NCBI RefSeq assembly: GCF_008932295.1
Contig: NZ_WBWA01000008.1
Span: 143,884 to 207,883 of the forward strand
Length of the DNA stretch: 64,000 nt
Reading direction: 5' to 3'
Source: Brucella tritici
GTDB lineage: Bacteria > Pseudomonadota > Alphaproteobacteria > Rhizobiales > Rhizobiaceae
Part shown: one piece after another, positions 1 through 8,372 of the stretch
How the letters are laid out: every line of letters starts with the position of its first letter
Position numbering within the stretch: the stretch's first letter is position 1
Program-made: the position numbers and the translations under genes
The notes under the pieces: model-generated
Told to the model about the DNA's origin: nothing
The model's input: only the letters and a program-made list of their open reading frames with translations
Database searches by the model: none

Positions 1-423
1 GAACACAGCCTTATCAAGCCGGTTTCGTTCATCATCGTACCCATATTCGGCTTCGCCAATGCGGGTGTCAGCTTTTCCGGCCTTGGCATGGAAGCACTCT
101 TCGCGCCGGTGACCTTAGGCGTAGCTGCCGGTCTGGCTATCGGCAAGCTCGTCGGTATTTTCGGCGCGGTGCTGCTTTTGGTGAAAAGCGGAATCGTTGA
201 TCTGCCTGCCGGAGCAAGCTGGCCCCAAATGCTCGGAACGACGCTTCTATGCGGCATCGGCTTCACTATGAGCCTGTTCATCTCGCTTCTGGCTTTCGAT
301 GACGTGCTGCTGCAGAACGAAGCGAAGATCGGGATATTGATTGGCTCGCTCATTGCCGGACTGGCCGGCTTCACCGTTCTGCGTTTCGCAAAACGCGCCG
401 ATGGGCGAAACTTCAGCCAGTAA
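1..423 (+). CDS. nhaA: Na+/H+ antiporter NhaA, C-terminal part
   Basis: The frame is open from the first base, so the gene starts left of the window and about 140 residues of the C-terminus are visible. The segment GFANAGVSF is the characteristic NhaA half-helix, and at least three hydrophobic membrane helices follow, ending in KRADGRNFSQ. NhaA exchanges cytoplasmic Na+ for external protons at the inner membrane, giving salt and alkaline-pH tolerance. The gene is followed at once by a hairpin that probably ends its transcript and faces the ecotin gene on the other strand. Confidence 0.9.
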   Translation, partial: EHSLIKPVSFIIVPIFGFANAGVSFSGLGMEALFAPVTLGVAAGLAIGKLVGIFGAVLLLVKSGIVDLPAGASWPQMLGTTLLCGIGFTMSLFISLLAFDDVLLQNEAKIGILIGSLIAGLAGFTVLRFAKRADGRNFSQ

Positions 424-434
424 ACTGGATAGAA

Positions 435-467
435 ATAATGCCCGGATTCTCTGCATCCAGGCATTAT
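435..467. terminator. Bidirectional hairpin between nhaA and the ecotin gene
   Basis: An inverted repeat with arms ATAATGCC-C-GGAT and ATCC-A-GGCATTAT (one mismatch, 7-base loop) lies between the converging nhaA and ecotin genes. There is no clean T-run, so the terminator role is inferred from position. Confidence 0.6.
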
Positions 468-498
468 ATCGTCAATCAAAGTAACTTTGCGGCGCGGG

Positions 499-996
499 CT
501 ATCCGCGTTGCGCGTTGTGCGTTTCGTTGGACGGCTTCCAGATCCTGTAGCGGATTTCGAGGCCATCTTTCGCATAGATGACGATTGGAAGCCGGCTGTT
601 GTAGCGCAGCATGAAATTTTCGCCGCGAACCGGAACGAAATCAGTCCGCTTGCTGTCCTCCGGACAAGCCATCAGCGTGCCTGACATGCGATCGCTTGCT
701 GTCAAAGTGAAATAGTCAAATCCCCACCCCTCGACGGTGCCAGGGGTCAAACTTCCGCCGAACCAGCTGATATTGCAGTCCACCGTTGCGTTGCGTCCTG
801 CGATAATCTCGACTTTGGCATCCTGTTCCTTCTCAAGCGGGGGAAGATGGATGACATAACGGTAGGAACCGGATGGGGCTGCCGGAAAAGCTTCGAGATT
901 CCTTTCAGATTCGGTCTTATCCTGAGCGCTCGCGCCGTGTGGGACGCCGAAACTGGCGGCGACCAGCGCTATCTGTAAGAAATGTCTGACTTTCAT
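499..996 (-). CDS. eco: Ecotin, periplasmic serine protease inhibitor
   Basis: 165 residues. A signal peptide (about residues 1-24, ending GASA) is followed by a complete ecotin fold. The matches to the family are close: VDCN and MACP supply the two disulfide cysteines (C74, C111), LMACP carries a methionine at the reactive P1 position (M109), and EGWGFDYF, MLRYNSRLPIVIY and YRIWK are ecotin core strands. Ecotin dimers bind and block chymotrypsin-fold proteases including trypsin, elastase and chymotrypsin. The start at 996 is preferred to an ATG at 1002 because GAGAG sits 7 bases upstream of it. It is the last gene of the run beginning with the HdeD-like gene at 7165; 34 bases separate it from the deacylase stop. 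Confidence 0.9.
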   Translation of the reverse strand: MKVRHFLQIALVAASFGVPHGASAQDKTESERNLEAFPAAPSGSYRYVIHLPPLEKEQDAKVEIIAGRNATVDCNISWFGGSLTPGTVEGWGFDYFTLTASDRMSGTLMACPEDSKRTDFVPVRGENFMLRYNSRLPIVIYAKDGLEIRYRIWKPSNETHNAQRG

Positions 997-1030
997 ATTC
1001 ATGCTCTCATCTGTTGCAGGTTTATTGCGC

Positions 1031-2221
1031 CTATTCGGCCAAACCACCGGTTCCGGTGGCGGTTGCGCTATCAAACAAGAGGAAGACGATCGGCGTGCCC
1101 GGCTCGCATGAGGCGTCGGTACGCCTGGCACCGACCTTGCCTGCCACGGGCGCGGAATATTCAGCGACGACTTCCCCGAATGAATTTCTCTGAGTAACCA
1201 CTTTTTGTCCCGCTTGCACGTGTTCATTGAGTTCAACGTGATGTTCGATAAACCCGCCATGTGTCGTCAGAACCGGCGCCATTCCATCCGCAGCGAAGAG
1301 ACCGGAATCCTTGCTGGTTTTGCCTATATTGCCTTCAATTACCTTATGGTGTTTGAGAACATTCATGGTGCCTTCGACAAAAAGGGCAATCATCGCATGG
1401 TCAAAGATACGCGGTCGGCCTATTTCCGGCGTGAAGGCTGGAATACCCGCATCGATCAGCGCATTTGCGAGAAGGCCGTGGGCGCCGAAATTATCGAAAA
1501 TCTGCTCTATTGGATAAAGCTCCGCCATCGCCCGAACTTCCGGCAAGTCCATTCGCGCCAGATGAAATGAGGCCATATCCATACCTGTGGCTGCGGTATG
1601 AAAATCGATTCCGTAGTCGAGGTTGGGTTGCAGCAGGCGATTGAACACCAGCCAGGCGTGACGTGCCGCCGCTTCCGGTGCGTTCTCGTTACCCGGAAAC
1701 AGCCGGTTGATATCGACAAGATCAATCCCGCGCCCCGAACTCGGCCATCGTCTTGCCATCGCTTCAAGCGCCGGGCGAGACACGTCGAAAACGGCCACCA
1801 CGGAGCCGGACATCTTTTGCGGGTCGAGCTGGTTCACAATGGTATGCAACGTGTGCACGGGGCTCATTTCGTCACCGTGGATGCCGCTGATCAATCCAAT
1901 TCGCTTTCCCGGTGACTTACCCTTCATCACGGTGACTGAAACATGCCAATGCTGGCCCGTCGGCATCTGCACACCTTGAAAATAGAAATCGTGCCGCTTG
2001 CCTGCCTCCAGATCGGAAATATCAAGGAAGGAGATTACCTGCTTGCCGTCTATGACATCGCCAGTATAGGCCGTCCCCGACCCGTTGCTGCCGGTATCCG
2101 GCTTTGCATCACCAGTCTGTGCCTGTGCCTGCCCCGACGCGAGCGCCACAGACCCGGCTGCGGCGATGGATGCGAGCATGAAATCGCGCCGGTCTATGCT
2201 CTGTGATTTTGTCTCGACCAT
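1031..2221 (-). CDS. Zinc-dependent deacylase, AstE/aspartoacylase family, exported
   Basis: 396 residues. The N-terminus has a twin-arginine type signal (DRRDFMLASIAAAGS, cut near QAQAQ), so the enzyme is predicted to be periplasmic. The succinylglutamate desuccinylase/aspartoacylase fold is shown by GIHGDEMSP (zinc His and Glu), DINRLFPG, DFHTA (third zinc ligand) and FTPEIG (probable catalytic Glu). Members hydrolyse N-acyl or related amide bonds; the substrate here is unknown. The start at 2221 has GGGGAA just upstream and avoids a 16-residue extension with no signal character. It lies 44 bases after the RND pump gene and just before the ecotin gene, probably in one transcript. Confidence 0.82.
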   Translation of the reverse strand: MVETKSQSIDRRDFMLASIAAAGSVALASGQAQAQTGDAKPDTGSNGSGTAYTGDVIDGKQVISFLDISDLEAGKRHDFYFQGVQMPTGQHWHVSVTVMKGKSPGKRIGLISGIHGDEMSPVHTLHTIVNQLDPQKMSGSVVAVFDVSRPALEAMARRWPSSGRGIDLVDINRLFPGNENAPEAAARHAWLVFNRLLQPNLDYGIDFHTAATGMDMASFHLARMDLPEVRAMAELYPIEQIFDNFGAHGLLANALIDAGIPAFTPEIGRPRIFDHAMIALFVEGTMNVLKHHKVIEGNIGKTSKDSGLFAADGMAPVLTTHGGFIEHHVELNEHVQAGQKVVTQRNSFGEVVAEYSAPVAGKVGARRTDASCEPGTPIVFLLFDSATATGTGGLAE

Positions 2222-2265
2222 CGGGTTCCCCAGTATCGAATAATGGATCGAAGGCCCTCCAGCCT

Positions 2266-5200
2266 TCACTCCTGCACAGTTTCAGACGCTGTGCCTTTTT
2301 TCTCCTCGGCCTGCCTGCCCAAACGCTCGGTCAGACGCTGGATGACGAAGTAGAGGCCGGGCGTGAGAAGCAGTCCGAGCGTGGTTGCAGCAACCATCCC
2401 GCCGAAGATTGTCACGCCGACGGCCTGGCGTGCACCGGCGCCCGCGCCCGAAGACAGGATAAGAGGAAGGATACCGAGGATAAACGATACCGCCGTCATC
2501 ATGACGGCGCGGAAACGCTGTTCGGCTCCGGTACGGGCCGCTTCTGCAGCCGTCAGACCGGTCTCGCGTTTTTCCTTGGCAAACTCCACGATCAGGATTG
2601 CATTCTTTGCCGCCAGACCGATCAGCAATACCATCGCGATCTGGACATAGAGACTGTTCTGCAGCCCGAAGAATGTGAGAGCGGCAACGGCCCCCAGCAA
2701 AGCAGCACCGAGCGACAGGATAACCACCGCTGGCAATGCCCAGCTTTCATATTGGGCAACAAGAAAGAGATAGGCGAAGAGGAAGGCAAGCGCGAAAACG
2801 ATTACCTCCTGACCGCTGCTTCGGCTTTCCTGGAAAGACAGGCCCGACCACTCATAGCCATAACCATCCGGGAGGGCTTCCGAAGCAACCTGCTCCATCG
2901 CCGCCATGGCCTGACCACTACTGGAGCCGGGGGCTGGAACGGCATTCACCTGCGCCGAGACCGAGAGGTTGTAGCGGGTGATGACGAAAGGCGCCAATAC
3001 CGTGGTCAGTGACACGACGCTTCGCAACGGCACCATGGTTCCGTTGCGACTTCTGACATGGAGTTTCAGGATATCCTCGCTATGCGCACGGAAATCGGCG
3101 TCGGCCTGAAGATTGACCTGAAATACACGACCATTCAGCGTGAAATCATTGACGTAGCGCGAGCCGAAATTTGCACCGATAGCGGCATAAATATCCGACA
3201 CACTAAGGCCGAGGGCTTCCGCGCGAGCGCGATCCACGTCAACATAGATCTGTGGCACATTCGCGTTGAACGTGGTTGCCGCACCGCCGATTTCCGGTCG
3301 CTGGTTGAAGTAGCCGAGCAAGGCGCTGGTCACCTGCGCTATTTCCTGCGGGGGCTGGCCCTGCAATGCCTGCAGACGGAAATCGAGACCGCCAACAGCA
3401 CCGATGCCCGCAATTGCAGGCGGTGCAAATACCGAGATATTTGCGCCCGGCACCTGCGAGAACTGCGCGCGCAGGGTGTTGATGATATTGTTGAGCTGCA
3501 GCGCCTCTGTCTCGCGGTCTTCCCATGGCGTAAGAGCAGCGACCGCCATGGCACCGTTTGGTGTGCTTGTTGATTGCAGGATGCTGAACCCGGCTACCGT
3601 TATGACATCCTGAACGCCTTCGGTCTCGCTCAGAACCTTGCGCACATTCTCGACAATCAGGTTGGTGCGGTCGAGCGAGGCGGCACTTGGCAGTTGTATA
3701 TCGACAAAAAGCGCGCCCTGATCCTCATCAGGCAGGAACGTCGCCGGAAGATTGACGAAGACGAAATAGGCCAACGCAAAACAGGCGATGATGCCCGCAA
3801 CCGGTACAATCCAGTATTTCACCATAAAGCCGACGATCTTGCCGTAGCCTTCGCGGGTTTTCTCCATGAAGCTTGAAAACCACGCCAGAGGACCCCGCTT
3901 GTAGCCTCCCTGTCCGCGCTTGAGCAGAAGTGCTGCAAGCGCCGGACTAAGTGTCAGGGCTACGAATGACGAAAGGACCAGCGCCGACGAGATCGTGACC
4001 GCGAATTGCCGGTAGAGCTGCCCGCCAATGCCCTCCAGAAAAGCCGTGGGTGTGACCACCGCCAGCAGAACCAGCGTTGTGGAAATGATCGGCCCGGTAA
4101 TCTGATGCATCGCCTTGCGAGTGGCTTCGATGACCGAGATGTCGGGCGTATCGTCCAGCACATGCTTGACGTTTTCCACGACCAGAATTGCGTCGTCCAC
4201 CACAAGCCCGATGGCGAGGACAAGCGCCAGCAGGGAAATCATGTTCAGCGAATAACCGACGGCCAGCAGCACTGCGACCGCACCCAGCATCGAAGCCGGA
4301 ATGGCGAGCGCAGAAATAAGCGTTGCCCGCCAGTCCTGCAGAAAGATGAATGTCACCACGAGCACGATCACGAAGGCTTCGAACAATGTTCGCGCGGTCA
4401 ATTGCAGGCTGGCCTCGACGAACCGTGTCGCATCGTAGACGACATGATATTGCAGCCCCGGCGGAAATCTGGACGACAGACGCTCAAGCTCCGCCTGCAC
4501 GGCAGTCGCCGTCTGGATCGCATTTGCATCGGGCGACTGGTTGATCTGCAGCATGGCCGATTCATGACCGGCAAAACTTGCGCGCGATGCATAATTGCGC
4601 GCGCCAAGCTCAAGACGTGCGATATCCCGCAGGAACACTTTTGCTCCGTCTGCGCCGGTGCGGATGACGATACCTCCAAATTCATCCGTATCGCGAAGGC
4701 GCCCCTGCGCGACCAGCGTATATTGAAGCTCGGTGCCCACCCGCATGGGTGGCGCGCCTGCCTGACCGAGCGTTGCCTGAATATTCTGACGCTGGATCGC
4801 CGCCGAAACCTCATCGACTGTTATGCCCAGAGCATCCATTCTTTGCGGGTTGAGCCAGACGCGCATCGAATATTCGGATGCGCCCACAACGCTTGCCTCG
4901 CCGACGCCGGGCACACGCGAGATCGCATCGACAATCGTAGTCGTCGTGAAATTGGTGATCTCAAGCGCGTTCAGGCTATCGTCCGGCGAATAGAACGCTA
5001 TCCCCAACACGAAATCGGGGGAACGCGAGCGGACAGACACACCTTGCTGCGCTACAGCGGCGGGCAAACGCGAGATCGCCAGTTGCGCCCGGTTTTGAAC
5101 ATTGATCTGCGCCAGTTCGGGATCGGTCCCGACTTCAAAGGTTACCGACAGCGAATATTGCCCGGCATTGGAACTGGTCGAGGACATATACATCATGCCG

Positions 5201-5421
5201 TCGACGCCGTTGATTGCGGTTTCCAGCGGACCGCCGACAACATCTGCAATCACCTCCGCACTCGCACCGGGATAAACAGCCGATACGTTCACTGTCGGAG
5301 GCGTGATCTGCGGATATTGCTGGATAGGCAATGAAAAGATCGCAATCGCACCGGCGATGGAAATGATGATCGAGATGACGATTGCGAGGCGGGTTCGTCG
5401 TATGAAGATTTCAGAAATCAT
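2266..5421 (-). CDS. RND multidrug efflux pump, inner-membrane transporter (HAE1 family)
   Basis: 1051 residues, the usual length for AcrB/MexB-type pumps. The first helix (IVISIIISIAGAIAIF) is followed by QQYPQITPP, a classic start of the porter domain. GLVVDDAILVVENV carries the paired aspartates of TM4 used for proton relay, and AAKNAILIVEFAKE the lysine of TM10. The protein should form a trimer that expels hydrophobic drugs through an outer-membrane channel with the adaptor encoded just upstream. Its start overlaps the adaptor stop by 4 bases (ATGA), implying translational coupling. No outer-membrane channel gene or local TetR regulator is present. It could match one of the Brucella Bep pumps, but I cannot tell which, so no symbol is given. 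Confidence 0.93.
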   Translation of the reverse strand: MISEIFIRRTRLAIVISIIISIAGAIAIFSLPIQQYPQITPPTVNVSAVYPGASAEVIADVVGGPLETAINGVDGMMYMSSTSSNAGQYSLSVTFEVGTDPELAQINVQNRAQLAISRLPAAVAQQGVSVRSRSPDFVLGIAFYSPDDSLNALEITNFTTTTIVDAISRVPGVGEASVVGASEYSMRVWLNPQRMDALGITVDEVSAAIQRQNIQATLGQAGAPPMRVGTELQYTLVAQGRLRDTDEFGGIVIRTGADGAKVFLRDIARLELGARNYASRASFAGHESAMLQINQSPDANAIQTATAVQAELERLSSRFPPGLQYHVVYDATRFVEASLQLTARTLFEAFVIVLVVTFIFLQDWRATLISALAIPASMLGAVAVLLAVGYSLNMISLLALVLAIGLVVDDAILVVENVKHVLDDTPDISVIEATRKAMHQITGPIISTTLVLLAVVTPTAFLEGIGGQLYRQFAVTISSALVLSSFVALTLSPALAALLLKRGQGGYKRGPLAWFSSFMEKTREGYGKIVGFMVKYWIVPVAGIIACFALAYFVFVNLPATFLPDEDQGALFVDIQLPSAASLDRTNLIVENVRKVLSETEGVQDVITVAGFSILQSTSTPNGAMAVAALTPWEDRETEALQLNNIINTLRAQFSQVPGANISVFAPPAIAGIGAVGGLDFRLQALQGQPPQEIAQVTSALLGYFNQRPEIGGAATTFNANVPQIYVDVDRARAEALGLSVSDIYAAIGANFGSRYVNDFTLNGRVFQVNLQADADFRAHSEDILKLHVRSRNGTMVPLRSVVSLTTVLAPFVITRYNLSVSAQVNAVPAPGSSSGQAMAAMEQVASEALPDGYGYEWSGLSFQESRSSGQEVIVFALAFLFAYLFLVAQYESWALPAVVILSLGAALLGAVAALTFFGLQNSLYVQIAMVLLIGLAAKNAILIVEFAKEKRETGLTAAEAARTGAEQRFRAVMMTAVSFILGILPLILSSGAGAGARQAVGVTIFGGMVAATTLGLLLTPGLYFVIQRLTERLGRQAEEKKGTASETVQE

Positions 5422-6569
5422 TGCCCCACCCCAGCAGTACCAGGGATCGGGTCACGAGGAGATACGGCCTGCCCGTCGGCAATACGCTGCAACCCTTCGA
5501 CGACAATTGTTTCACCAGCCTTGAGGCCATCAGTGACCGACCAGCCATTGTCGATGCGCGTGCCTGTGGTGATCGGACGCCGGGAAACCGTATTGCCCTC
5601 GTTGAGAACGTAGACATATTTCCCCTGACGATCCTGCAACACGGATGACATGGGAACTATCGGCAATTCACCAACCGTCTCATCCAGCAGATTGACGGCA
5701 ACCACCTGCCCCGGAACCAGAATATGACTTGGATTGGCGAAAACGGCGCGCACTGCCACGGTGCCGGTCTGCGCGCTCACCTCATTGTCAATGAACTGGA
5801 TGGTCCCGCGTTCGCCATATTGCGTGCCATTGGCAAGCGTCAGGCTCACCTTGAAGCTTTCGGGACTGACCGTCCCCCCTTCCGCTTCCTTCTGACGAAT
5901 AGCGATCAGAGCGCGGTCCGTCATCGAAAACACAACACGCACAGGATCAAGCTGCACGATGCGCGCAAGCGGTCCCATGCTTGGGCCAACGAGATTGCCA
6001 ACGGTAAAGAGCGAGCGTCCTATCGTCCCGTTGATGGGTGATCTGACCTGCGTATAGGAGAGATTGAGCCTGGCATTGTTCAGCGCGGCTTCCGCATTGC
6101 GGACATCCGCCGTAGCAATATCAAACGCAGCCTGAGCGTCATCGAGAGAGGCTTGCGAAGCGGTGTTACGGTTGGCGAGCGTTCTTGTGCGTGACAATGA
6201 TTGCCGGGCGGCATTCTGGGCAGCTTCGGCACGTGCAACCTGTGCCTCCGCAGACATAACCGCTGCCTGCATCTGATCCGGTTCTATTTCGAAAAGAAGA
6301 TCGCCAGCCTTGACCGCTGCTCCCTGCTCAAAGGCCTTTTCCTTCAGGAAGCCGGTTATGCGTGCCTGAATATCAACCGCTTCAATCGCCTCGACCTGTC
6401 CGTTGAAACGGAGCGGTGCGGTCGCCAGCGCCATTTCCACTTTGCGCACGATTACAGGAGGTGCGGCACCGGTTGGAGCCTGTTGAGCCAGACTTGGCTG
6501 CAGAAACATTGGCGCAAACAAAGCTACAAAAGCAGCGTTCACAGAACGACGAACGAGAGTCTTCTTCAA
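5418..6569 (-). CDS. RND efflux periplasmic adaptor (membrane fusion protein)
   Basis: 383 residues from the chosen start. A signal peptide is followed by the HlyD/AcrA pattern: a biotinyl-lipoyl half-domain (VDIQARITGFLKEK), an Ala/Arg-rich coiled-coil hairpin (about residues 90-170, AEAAQNAARQSLSRTRTLA), the second lipoyl half (LSYTQVRSPINGTIG) and beta-barrel regions. It links the RND pump to an outer-membrane channel. The start is taken as TTG at 6567-6569 because GGAGGGAGGA lies 7 bases upstream; alternative ATG (6596) and GTG (6611) starts lack a ribosome site and would bury the signal peptide behind a charged extension. The GTG alternative would overlap the HdeD-like gene by 4 bases. 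Confidence 0.9.
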   Translation of the reverse strand: MKKTLVRRSVNAAFVALFAPMFLQPSLAQQAPTGAAPPVIVRKVEMALATAPLRFNGQVEAIEAVDIQARITGFLKEKAFEQGAAVKAGDLLFEIEPDQMQAAVMSAEAQVARAEAAQNAARQSLSRTRTLANRNTASQASLDDAQAAFDIATADVRNAEAALNNARLNLSYTQVRSPINGTIGRSLFTVGNLVGPSMGPLARIVQLDPVRVVFSMTDRALIAIRQKEAEGGTVSPESFKVSLTLANGTQYGERGTIQFIDNEVSAQTGTVAVRAVFANPSHILVPGQVVAVNLLDETVGELPIVPMSSVLQDRQGKYVYVLNEGNTVSRRPITTGTRIDNGWSVTDGLKAGETIVVEGLQRIADGQAVSPRDPIPGTAGVGQ

Positions 6570-6576
6570 TTGCGCG

Positions 6577-6586
6577 TCCTCCCTCC
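6577..6586 (-). promoter_or_regulatory. Ribosome binding site that decides a TTG start for the RND adaptor
   Basis: On the minus strand GGAGGGAGGA lies 7 bases before TTG at 6567-6569. It is the only good Shine-Dalgarno sequence near the gene's 5' end. Confidence 0.7.
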
Positions 6587-6607
6587 GACCGGACATCGGC
6601 CGATCAC

Positions 6608-7165
6608 TCACGCATTTCGGGTACTCAAGGCTATTCCGATATAGGCAACACCTGCGATCAGCAGTGCAATCCCTGCGATTGACCCCGACGGCAAATCACG
6701 TGTCCAGGGCCATTTCATCACCAGCATGGCGCTGGCAGTCCAGGCGATCAGGCCTGAAAGCGTAAACCACCACCAGCCGCTTGCCGGTTTGATCTTCCAC
6801 GACAATGCCAGTTGAAGGAAACCATGCACAAACACCACGATGGCAATCAGCAGCGTGATGGCGAGCGCACCTTTAAGCGGGTTCAGATAAATCATGACCC
6901 CGCCAACGAGCTCCACAGCTCCGGACAGTTCCTGCCAGACAAAGCCCGCCCAGCTTTTGACCCAGAGTGACTGGATTATCTTGACGACGCCAATAGCCAC
7001 AAGGACGAGGCCAAACATCGTGCTGGCTGCAAATTCAGAGAATACGGGCAAGAACAGGCAGAGTATTCCACCTGCCATCAGAAGAACGCCGAGACCGAGA
7101 AAACCTTTCCATTTTCTCTGTTCGACTGTCTTACGTTCCAATAGCTGCAGTTGCTGAACGTCCAT
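6608..7165 (-). CDS. HdeD/DUF308 family membrane protein
   Basis: 185 residues with about six hydrophobic helices (GFLGLGVLLMAGGILCLFLP, FGLVLVAIGVVKIIQ, ALAITLLIAIVVFVHGFLQL and others) and a short charged N-terminus. This is the layout of HdeD, a small inner-membrane protein linked in enterobacteria to acid resistance; its biochemistry is not defined. The start at 7165 has AGAGGGG upstream. It is the first gene of the run leading into the RND adaptor, pump, deacylase and ecotin. A role in envelope or acid stress is an inference from family and neighbours. Confidence 0.8.
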   Translation of the reverse strand: MDVQQLQLLERKTVEQRKWKGFLGLGVLLMAGGILCLFLPVFSEFAASTMFGLVLVAIGVVKIIQSLWVKSWAGFVWQELSGAVELVGGVMIYLNPLKGALAITLLIAIVVFVHGFLQLALSWKIKPASGWWWFTLSGLIAWTASAMLVMKWPWTRDLPSGSIAGIALLIAGVAYIGIALSTRNA

Positions 7166-7258
7166 TATGGACCCCTCTATGTTCAAAGGGCTGCGTTACT
7201 GCGAATGAGAAAGTATGAGCATGTTTCGATGTAATAGTACAGCCCGAAGACAGTAAAA

Positions 7259-7978
7259 TTAGTGGGTTGCCGACCAATCGCCATCTTCCAGTTTCAGCCA
7301 GCTTGTGGAGGTGATGCTGGAGCGCAGGCTGAGTTGTGCTACCAGCGCCTCGACCATCCGGTCATCTTCCTTGCCGGCAAACAGCGTGGCCTCCACTTCA
7401 ACCTCATTACTTCCCTCGATGTGATGGCTCCGTATAGCGTGGAAGCGCAATTTCTTCAGATCGAGCGTCTGGATCAGCAGTGCCCTGACCGAAATTTCGC
7501 TTTCCGCAGGACATCGGAACTTGACCAAGTAGAACTGCTCTATTTCCGGCTCCACAAAGGAATAGCGGTTCACGAGCACCGCAATCCTCGGCAGGGAAAC
7601 GTTGAGGCAAACGATGAAAAACGCCGTCTCCACGGCGAGAAGCCACAGCCCATAGCCTGTCAGAACGCCAACTGCGCCAGTGCTCCAGACAGTAGCAGCC
7701 GTGCTCAACCCCTTGATGCTTGCGCCGTCCTTGATAATCAGGCCCGCACCGAGAAAGCCGATCCCAGTCACAACCTGCGAACCCATTCTGAGATCGCCTT
7801 CAAGTCCAAGCGCGTAAGGCAGCGAAGCATAGGCTGCCGCGCCAAGCGCCACGAGACCATGCGTGGCAAGGCCGGAATGACGTTGTTTGATCTGACGTTC
7901 CAAGCCGATTGCAGAGCCAAGCAAAAGCGCCAGACCGAGATTGATCATGATGGATGGGATTGCAACGACTTCCGGCAT
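7259..7978 (-). CDS. mgtC: MgtC/SapB family membrane protein
   Basis: 239 residues: an N-terminal MgtC domain of about five helices (residues 1-130, with GSAIGLERQIKQRHSGLATHGLV, TGIGFLGAGLIIKDG and KGLSTAATVWSTGAVG as hallmark loops) and a C-terminal soluble ACT-like domain (about 150-239). MgtC supports growth in low Mg2+ and inside macrophages in Salmonella, Mycobacterium and Brucella. 93 bases separate it from the HdeD-like gene downstream, so it may have its own transcript. Its upstream gap holds a palindromic repeat and no visible Mg2+-sensing leader. Confidence 0.88.
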   Translation of the reverse strand: MPEVVAIPSIMINLGLALLLGSAIGLERQIKQRHSGLATHGLVALGAAAYASLPYALGLEGDLRMGSQVVTGIGFLGAGLIIKDGASIKGLSTAATVWSTGAVGVLTGYGLWLLAVETAFFIVCLNVSLPRIAVLVNRYSFVEPEIEQFYLVKFRCPAESEISVRALLIQTLDLKKLRFHAIRSHHIEGSNEVEVEATLFAGKEDDRMVEALVAQLSLRSSITSTSWLKLEDGDWSATH

Positions 7979-8002
7979 GCAGGTCCTTTTATGCCTCGGA
8001 CA

Positions 8003-8170
8003 ACTAGTGTGGCGAATCCGAAATTCGTATCACTCTGGAGCGGGGTTGCGAACGAATTTCGGATTCAAAGCCACACCAGGAACCCAATGAATCTAGTGTG
8101 GTTTACGGATTTGAAGTTCCTGAACGTTGATGCCATGCAAATGACAGGAATTTCAAATCCACCACACTAG
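8003..8170. repeat. Two-hairpin palindromic repeat between mgtC and the GntP permease gene
   Basis: Two adjacent inverted repeats. The first pairs TAGTGTGGCGAATCCGAAAT with ATTTCGGATTCAAAGCCACA (8005-8076, with mismatches); the second pairs CTAGTGTGG with CCACACTAG at 8093-8170, with inner arms GGATTTGAAGTTCCTG and CAGGAATTTCAAATCC. The CTAG ends and double-hairpin plan resemble the repeats at 15763 and 24405, but the arm sequences differ. The rest of the 7979-8372 gap (8171-8372) is AT-rich and shows no gene; it should contain the promoter of the permease gene. Confidence 0.8.
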
Positions 8171-8372
8171 GCAAGCAATTACTTGAATGACGACCACCAA
8201 AGCCGTTGAAACGAGCAAATTGCACTATAGACATTATTTGAAGGAGTTAGGAAGTCTTCCTGTATCACCCACATCATATTTAATTATAGTACTTGAATTA
8301 TGCCAACTAAAGTAGTTTCATCGATACGTTCCGTACGCATTCTTTCCTACATCGACTAAGGGGTCAGATAGC

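Noticed and set aside
4006..5334. 442-codon plus-strand open frame opposite the RND pump gene
   Set aside because: It mirrors the minus-strand pump coding sequence, shows Arg/His/Gln-rich composition without any domain, and has no ribosome site.
2266..6569. Assigning the RND pair to a named Brucella pump (Bep)
   Set aside because: Length and type fit, but no local TetR regulator or clear sequence memory supports a specific name.
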